This document shows positions 8,501 through 13,455 of a stretch of DNA of 13,455 nt, in pieces. Origin of the DNA: Phellopilus nigrolimitatus (taxonomy: Eukaryota; Basidiomycota; Agaricomycetes; Hymenochaetales; Hymenochaetaceae). The stretch spans positions 1-13,455 of the forward strand of contig JAJOHG010000572.1 in assembly GCA_021029095.1 (NCBI GenBank), given 5' to 3'. Under the pieces are notes generated by a model. The model did not search any database. It saw nothing but the letters and a program-made list of their open reading frames with translations, and had not been told where the DNA came from. The translations under genes were made by a program, and so were the position numbers. Every line of letters starts with the position of its first letter. Within the stretch, counting starts at the first letter, position 1.

Positions 8501-11393
8501 TGGGGGAGCTGGAAGAGCAGAGTAAGCGTCATTATCTTGAGCTAGTTTTCAGTTTGGCTGAACCCTTCAGGTTTCGAGGAGGAATCTTCGTCTACGTCTA
8601 AAGGGACCCAACATGCCGGATGGTCACACGAGCGAAATTCTCAATCGCTATCCCAGAACTCAATGGATATGGGGAGTTCAGACATAAATATCTCTCCCCG
8701 GCGGACGCTCCAGCGTTCTCCGACGATCCGATCTCCGGGACACTCGAACACGAGGCGAATGACAATGCCAGGAAACATTTCGTCGCGTGTTAATGCGACA
8801 TTCCTTACGGAGTGCTCGTTTGGCGTCGCACACGACCGGCTCGTCCAGGTGATCACGGACGTGCAGCCGTATGAGCCTTACTGGGACTCATTGAACTCTG
8901 TTGACCTATCTGGACGGAAGCTCGATAGCGTCGCCAGACTGAAAGAGTTTCTTCCTAAACTAGATTCTCTGAACTTGTACGTTATTGATTCTCGAGTTAT
9001 TCAAGCTTCGTTATCATGGATATGCTCTGAACATTACTGCCTTCTAGAAATAACAACATATTGTCTTGGTTGAGCGGCGTGCCAGGCACTGTGCGTACGC
9101 TCTCTGTTGCCTCGAACATGTATGTCCGTTTCTTTCCGCGGAAACTGCTCATGAAGGCTGACTAGTGTTTTCGAAGGCTCACGAGTTTAACTTCCTTTGG
9201 GCACTTGCTAAACCTTGAGAATCTCGATATCAGTTATAATGACATCGATTCCTTGCAGCGTACGTACACTTTATCCGTGAGAACTGTATTTATGGGAGAC
9301 TGAATCCATCCTGCAATATTAATAGAGCTCAGCTGCCTCCGCCACCTTCGCGAGCTTCGTGCGGACGGGAACAAGATCACAAATTTGGATGGCCTTGTGC
9401 ATTTTGATGGGCTTTTGAAGCTCAGCTTGCAGAACAACGGGTTGCGAGATCTGGATTTCAGTATCTTTAGATGGTGAGTTTTGTTTTGGTGATTGGAGAA
9501 TGCTGGTTGACTAAAACATTCTACTTTTTTTGGTGGTCCGACGTAGGACACGTCTCGAACTGCTAAACTTGAGTGGCAATCGACTTGAGCTTGTGCAAGG
9601 ACTTGGGGCCCTTCCATCCCTCGTTTCGATCAATCTTGGTATACTTTTCTGTCATTTATTGTAGAAGAGAAAAACTAATTTCATTTTTATAGACAACAAT
9701 GCACTTTCGGCTCTCGATGAGCCTCGTGACGCAAGCAACAAAGCTCGTGCAACGGACTTAGTTGTTTTACACAAGCTTCGCATCCTTCGGCTCAGCGGAA
9801 ATCGACTCAGGCATCTTGACGTTGTGCGGTTCCCCAACCTTCGAACCCTCTATGTCGACAATAATTGCCTAGCCGAGGGCCTGCAGCGTGGTCAAAAGAA
9901 GGCACGCCACCGATTGCTGAACATGCATAGACTCAATCGGCTGGAAAACTTCAGCGCACGAAATCAGGGCGGTGCAGGCTCTCGCGATTCTGGACTGTAA
10001 GTGAATTGTGGCTGGAGACGTAACTCGGCCTTTCTATCTCGCTTACATCCTGTCATGTTGACTTAAATGCCTTCACTGTCAGACATTTAGAGGGCGGTGA
10101 TGTCCGCGATGTTAAGCGACTATATCTTTCAGGTGAGAAAATGGGCTTCAGTTGAATCCATCCACAAGTTCTGATATTATACTTGCAGGCAATCCTTCTC
10201 CACTTCCCCTAGGTCCGACTGCGCAAGCATGCTATAATCTCGTCTATCTTGAACTCGCAGCTTGTCGACTTACTTCACTCTCGCCGAACTTCTCTGCACT
10301 GGTGCCGAATGTACGCGCGCTCAACCTCAATTACAACTTCCTTGAGACAGATGAGATCGCCCGCGGTCTGGCGGGGCTTACGCGCCTGAGAAAGTTAACA
10401 ATTGTCGGAGGTCGGATGACAGGGACGAAAGCACTTATCAAAATGCTCAGTGCAATGGGACAAAATATCGAGATGCTTGACTTCAGGTACGTTCGCGATA
10501 AAAGCCCGTTTCTGCCGCAAAATCTTTCCAGAATTATCACATGATTGGGTGATTGAATTGATCTGCCTTCGAGATTATGAAGTGATATACTTTGGCATAT
10601 AACCATATCGCTACTTCCAGATTGACATATTGTGTCCAACGAGTCAATCTCCTCTTTTCTATCACCTTGCCATTGAATTTATGGCATCTCTTGTTGGCCG
10701 TGCATTGATTTAGAGTCACCCGGATGAGTTCTCCATAGAGCTTTTGTCGGATTTGGAGTTATTGTGATTTCACGATTTCATCATTCCTCTTTAGGCACCG
10801 AAGGGCAATGAGACTAATTCGTTTGTCCTTGCAGGATGAACCCGTGTACTCTAGCGTGGTATCTACCTCTGCTAGTGCAAGATAAGGACGATCGCGCACT
10901 TCTGCAGCCGTCGGACCCTCCGAAAGAACAGCATCAAACTCCGTTTCCTTCGTCGCTTCCATCAATTCAGTCATCGGGGCTTAATGGAAGGGGTGGGAAT
11001 GCGTTGATTGCAGAACCTGATCAAGAAGCAGGGGCGAGGGGGATCGGCGCTGCTCCGTCATCGACGGCAGAAGGTACCGGCAAGGCACATGAACTTAACT
11101 CGCGAGCGGCCAGCGCAAGCAATATTACGAGTTTGGCGAAGGGCAAGGAAAAACAAAGTCCGTCCCACTGGGAAGCACTCGACGCGCAGTTCCGTCGCGG
11201 ACTTCCTGATAAGGCCTATGCGGGGCGGCTGGCCTACCGCGGTCTCGTTGTGCGCGCATGTCCCCAGATTAAGGTCTTAGACGGCGTAAGGATTACAGAG
11301 AAGGAAAGAAGGAAGGCAGAGGCGCTGCTGAAACGCGTTCTTAAAGAGGCTGAGGCTGCGAATGAGACTATTCGCGCAAGTGACCAGCGCTAG
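5576..11393 (+). CDS. cdc11: septation-initiation / mitotic-exit scaffold, Cdc11/Nud1 family (LRR protein)
   Basis: Eleven exons: 5576-6806, 6860-8521, 8571-8976, 9048-9119, 9177-9259, 9326-9473, 9547-9638, 9693-9996, 10083-10132, 10189-10486, 10835-11393. They join in frame to 4905 nt, giving 1634 aa. In yeasts this family sits on the spindle pole body and recruits the kinase cascade that triggers mitotic exit and septation. Family-like motifs are PAWMTDDLADEWI (residues 9-21), IFSPLALERMFEPPSPP (128-144), YDTYTRDHLSALVDSF (281-296), KDYVGESRSLMQQIKRARD (370-388), MVRIGPTDVPALP..RVGGMVFD (651-672), RSVSFSDG (911-918) and TDVQPYEPYWDSL, followed by leucine-rich repeats (about 1073-1455) and a cap with RLAYRGLVVRACP (near 1580). 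It is longer than Cdc11 or Nud1 of the yeasts, mainly in the disordered, acidic, Ser/Pro-rich N-terminal half, a likely phosphorylation target. All ten introns have GT-AG ends and consistent phases. Confidence 0.92.
5648..5683 (+). repeat. GAG/CAG hexanucleotide tract coding an E/Q run
   Basis: Alternating Glu and Gln codons (residues 25-36 of the Cdc11-like protein) form a short imperfect hexanucleotide repeat near the N-terminus, probably variable in length between strains. Confidence 0.7.
5762..5833 (+). repeat. five-unit FG pentapeptide repeat in the Cdc11-like N-terminus
   Basis: Residues 63-87 are five successive five-residue units: KFGTE, NFGTT, KFGTT, DFGMT, NFGGF. The 15-base DNA units differ at several positions, so the array is not a fresh expansion. 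I do not know it as a general feature of this family. Confidence 0.75.
8522..8570 (+). other. cdc11 intron 2 with two in-frame acceptors
   Basis: The donor GTAAGC at 8522 can pair with the CAG ending at 8570 (49-nt intron, CTGAAC branch-like site) or, in principle, with the CAG ending at 8552 (31 nt, probably too short to splice). Both keep the frame and differ by six residues. The 49-nt intron is preferred. Confidence 0.6.
10487..10834 (+). other. cdc11 intron 10, unusually long
   Basis: This intron is 348 nt, against 49-86 nt for the other nine. The donor GTACGT and acceptor TTGCAG join the frame correctly into the last exon (LDFR then MNPCTLAWYLP). No reading frame that fits the LRR pattern and no inverted-repeat ends were found in it by eye. 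Confidence 0.7.
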
Positions 11394-12200
11394 CGTGCAT
11401 CCAAGCTACGTGGTGACGCGAACCTCTGTGACAATGCTTGTTGTAGCAGTGGCGTTCGTGGGCGGGGGGTCAGCATAGCATTGATGACCAAGGACGATAC
11501 ATCTCCAGGGAAAGGGACGAGGCGGGTGTATTCAGGCACATCGTTCTGAGAACTGGCATCCTCGAGATACCAGGATCTCTCTCGTCGAAACAGATGCAGA
11601 CTGATGTCGAGGTCAGCATCTCACAGGGACCATTACCGCTCGTCGTCTGCTTGGCTACATTTACCCGGTTTGGGGAAGACCTTCGGTAAAGTTTTAAGAT
11701 GGCGGTGCGCGCGCAAAATGATGCGTCGGTTCCGATAATCTGCATCCTCTCAGCAGTTCCACGCTTGATTTCGTCTCGTGACATGCTCGTCGCCACCCGC
11801 AGGCCAGAAATATGGTCGCCCATCGTTGTTTTGCCTCTTCCGCGCTGATCGGCGGCTTGTTCATTGCGGTCTGAACTCTCGTTGGCTAGTGCTTCCACTG
11901 AAGTTCGGTAGCATATGCGGCTCGTGCCGGACTGTCCATTCATTCCAACTTTTTACTGTGCTGTATTCCAACATCTATTCATTCCTATTTCCGAAATTCA
12001 TTATAGTCATTACTATCATTTCGTATTCATCCACCATCTATCATGCCCTAGATGATCGAGTTTACATACTCCCGCAATCATGCCTTCTATGCTTCGCACC
12101 TTCGTCCTATGACTGTATTTCCTCCTCGCACGTTTCGCATTATGTACAGTTAGATATGGTCAAGTAGTCTGTTTCGATTTGTTCACGCTTTACTGTATAT
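11394..12200. other. cdc11 3' flank with a stretch open on both strands
   Basis: A minus-strand frame of 157 codons (11943-11470) lies opposite a plus-strand frame (about 11431-11851) that is open for some 140 codons apart from one TAA near 11687. Neither has a good start with supporting splice signals or a family I recognise, and they cannot both be genes. The following 250 bases (about 11945-12190) are TC-rich and look like ordinary 3' flank. A small unannotated gene is possible but unproven. Confidence 0.3.
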
Positions 12201-12740
12201 GTTAGTGCAATACACACCCTGTCGATGCCTCCAAATGCGACTGTATTCGGCTCAATGTCAAGCTAAAAGAAACACGCAAAGTGCGTGCAATGAACCATGC
12301 CGAGCCCGACTCCATTCAACCTTGCTTCCGAACGGGCCCAGCACCCGTACTTTCTGCCTCGGACCGTGGCGACGCGCAGTACTTAGCCTTTCCCGGCTTC
12401 CGAGGGAGAGGTATTTGCGCTATACTCAGGGAGTTCTGAGCGCCCCTGCTTACCACTATTTCGTGCTTCTCGGACTCGTATTGTGGCGTTGGCTTCTAAG
12501 CTCGACGAGCATGGCTAGTGGTTCTTCCTTCTCAATTGCGATCCATTGGATCGTGCAGCTGCGTGCTGCGTGCTGCGTGCGCCGCCCGGCGTGCTCCTCC
12601 TGTCCGAGCCTTTCTTTAGTTTTGAGAGGACTAGTGTTGTACGTACGTACGTACAGGAAGCCCGGCGTGCAAGGTTTTGCCCTCGCATTGTTCCGTGACT
12701 CTTGACTTGAAAAAAAAAAATGAGACCTCCAGGTAAATAT
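12201..12740. other. intergenic with simple repeats
   Basis: A plus-strand frame of 168 codons (12199-12705) spans this part, but its Cys/Arg/Leu/Ser-rich translation comes partly from simple repeats: TGCTGCG units near 12560-12580 and (GTAC)4 at 12639-12654. I do not call it a gene. A run of 11 A lies at 12710-12720. Confidence 0.45.
12639..12654. repeat. (GTAC)4 microsatellite
   Basis: Four perfect tandem copies of the self-complementary tetranucleotide GTAC, which also makes the whole tract palindromic. Confidence 0.9.
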
Positions 12741-13128
12741 TTATGTCAGTTTAGGAAATATTATGGTCTTGAAGAACACATATTTGTCTGCGCATGACGC
12801 TCTCGGCGCGATGATGATCTGGTCAAGCAGCAGTTGGGGCTCCCCTGGAAAGGGATTGGACGATACATGTACAGCACAGCACACTGCTGTCTGTCTGTCC
12901 CAACGTAAATCATTATACAGAGCCTTTGATCGTCTTCCGCGAGCCAGCGTCGATCCCCCGTCCGACGTCGCGCACGGGCAGCAGCAAGCGGGCCACCCAC
13001 CGCCGATCCCGAAAATTCTATTTCCGAAGCCCCGCCCCCGCACGCTCCGGCCCGCAGCCGCCGCCGTCCTTGACGTCGGTTGCAGATGCGGTGGGCCCGT
13101 TGACGTCGGGGCGCCGCGTCAAGATTAT

Positions 13129-13144
13129 GCGTATACGTATACGC
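13129..13144. repeat. 16-bp perfect palindrome
   Basis: GCGTATACGTATACGC equals its own reverse complement. It lies between the TGACGTCG pair and the TATATA. It could be a dimeric binding site or a by-product of alternating purine-pyrimidine sequence. Confidence 0.6.
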
Positions 13145-13237
13145 GAGGCGACGGCGCGTGCGCGTCTTCGCTGCTGCAGATATGCGTTTAGGATATAGAC
13201 TATAGGATGTAGATGTAGCGCGGACAGCTTGACATAT

Positions 13238-13263
13238 CGTGTCGTGTGTCGTGTCGTGTCGTG
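13238..13263. repeat. CGTGT microsatellite
   Basis: Imperfect tandem CGTGT units run from CGTGTCGTGTG to CGTGTCGTGC. It is probably variable in length between strains. Confidence 0.75.
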
Positions 13264-13312
13264 CCGGCCCTTTGCCCGACGCTTAAGTTCGAGAGATCTG
13301 GTCTGCGCCTGA

Positions 13313-13340
13313 CCGCCTTGGGCGTTACTCTACAAGGCGG
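13313..13340. repeat. 8-bp inverted repeat (hairpin-capable)
   Basis: CCGCCTTG at 13313-13320 and CAAGGCGG at 13333-13340 pair perfectly around a 12-base loop, about 50 bases upstream of the TATATA. Function unknown. Confidence 0.5.
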
Positions 13341-13455
13341 ACGCCGACTTGGACGTGATCTGCGTTGTGGCGCTGGAAATAAGGGAGCATATATATGCGC
13401 GAGTAATTACACAACGGGATACAGGAATTACGATTCTAACAAAAGATCAGCCGTT

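Larger units (their letters stand above)
12940..13455 (+). promoter_or_regulatory. probable promoter region of a gene beyond the right edge
   Basis: The sequence becomes GC- and CpG-rich from about 12940. TGACGTCG occurs at 13071-13078 and 13101-13108; TGACGTC is seven bases of the CRE/ATF-type bZIP site TGACGTCA. GACGTCG also occurs near 12963. A C-rich GC-box-like run is at 13030-13042. TATATA lies at 13390-13395 (CATATATATGCG), about 60 bases from the window end, as expected for a plus-strand core promoter. Reading frames here (for example 12763-13191) are Ala/Pro/Arg-rich and look like by-products of the base composition. The gene itself is not in view, so this is inference. Confidence 0.35.

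Noticed and set aside
9234..9837. Minus-strand frames of 127 and 61 codons opposite cdc11 exons 5-8.
   Set aside because: The plus strand here is accounted for by spliced LRR-coding exons with consistent phases, so these are antisense by-products.
12710..12720. Run of 11 A considered as the tail of a retroposed sequence.
   Set aside because: No processed gene copy or target-site duplication was found beside it, so it is more likely a simple homopolymer.
12741..13198. Overlapping frames on both strands in the GC-rich right end.
   Set aside because: Their Pro/Ala/Arg-rich translations follow from base composition, the frames overlap each other, and no splice or family evidence supports them.
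1..13455. tRNA, rRNA, snRNA, CRISPR and riboswitch candidates.
   Set aside because: No cloverleaf with a GGTTCRA-type loop, conserved rRNA or snRNA segment, or regular repeat-spacer array was seen on either strand by eye. A tRNAscan or Infernal search would be decisive.

Overview
The window looks like nuclear DNA of a filamentous basidiomycete, probably an agaricomycete. The evidence is two spliced genes with many short introns (49-86 nt, GTNNGN donors, CTRAY-like branch sites), long intergenic spacers, and one recognisable long gene of fungal cell-cycle type. All exon boundaries below were worked out by hand from splice signals and reading-frame continuity.

Left half (about 588-5262): an imperfect tandem duplication with a unit of about 1.7 kb. 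Each unit carries, on the minus strand, a five-exon gene for a small beta-trefoil (ricin-B-like, QxW-type) protein. The left copy (1919-2696) is intact and encodes 170 aa. The right copy (3837-4589) keeps all five exon positions but is broken in exons 1-2 by a stop codon, a lost splice acceptor and small indels. The left unit is also split by a 1053-bp element with terminal inverted repeats (735-1787) and TA at both ends. The right unit lacks it and so serves as a natural empty site. The element holds a decayed coding-like frame that I cannot identify. Other pieces of the unit (602-715 and 2996-3445, minus strand) look like gene remnants.

Centre (5576-11393, plus strand): an 11-exon gene for a 1634-aa homologue of the septation-initiation / mitotic-exit scaffold Cdc11 (fission yeast) / Nud1 (budding yeast). 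It has a long disordered N-terminal half with family motifs, then a leucine-rich-repeat domain and C-terminal cap. Nine of its ten introns fall from the end of the disordered half onward, most of them inside the LRR-coding part.

Right end (11394-13455): no gene I can support. It holds the 3' flank of cdc11, a 0.5-kb stretch open on both strands, several simple repeats, and a GC-rich stretch with two TGACGTCG sites and a late TATATA. The last part reads like the promoter of a plus-strand gene beginning beyond the window.

The genes do not form an obvious pathway: a conserved cell-division scaffold sits beside a fast-evolving, duplicating lectin-like locus. No RNA gene or CRISPR array was seen, and I do not see a wholly new system. 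The most informative part is the lectin tandem array with its element insertion and partly decayed copy.
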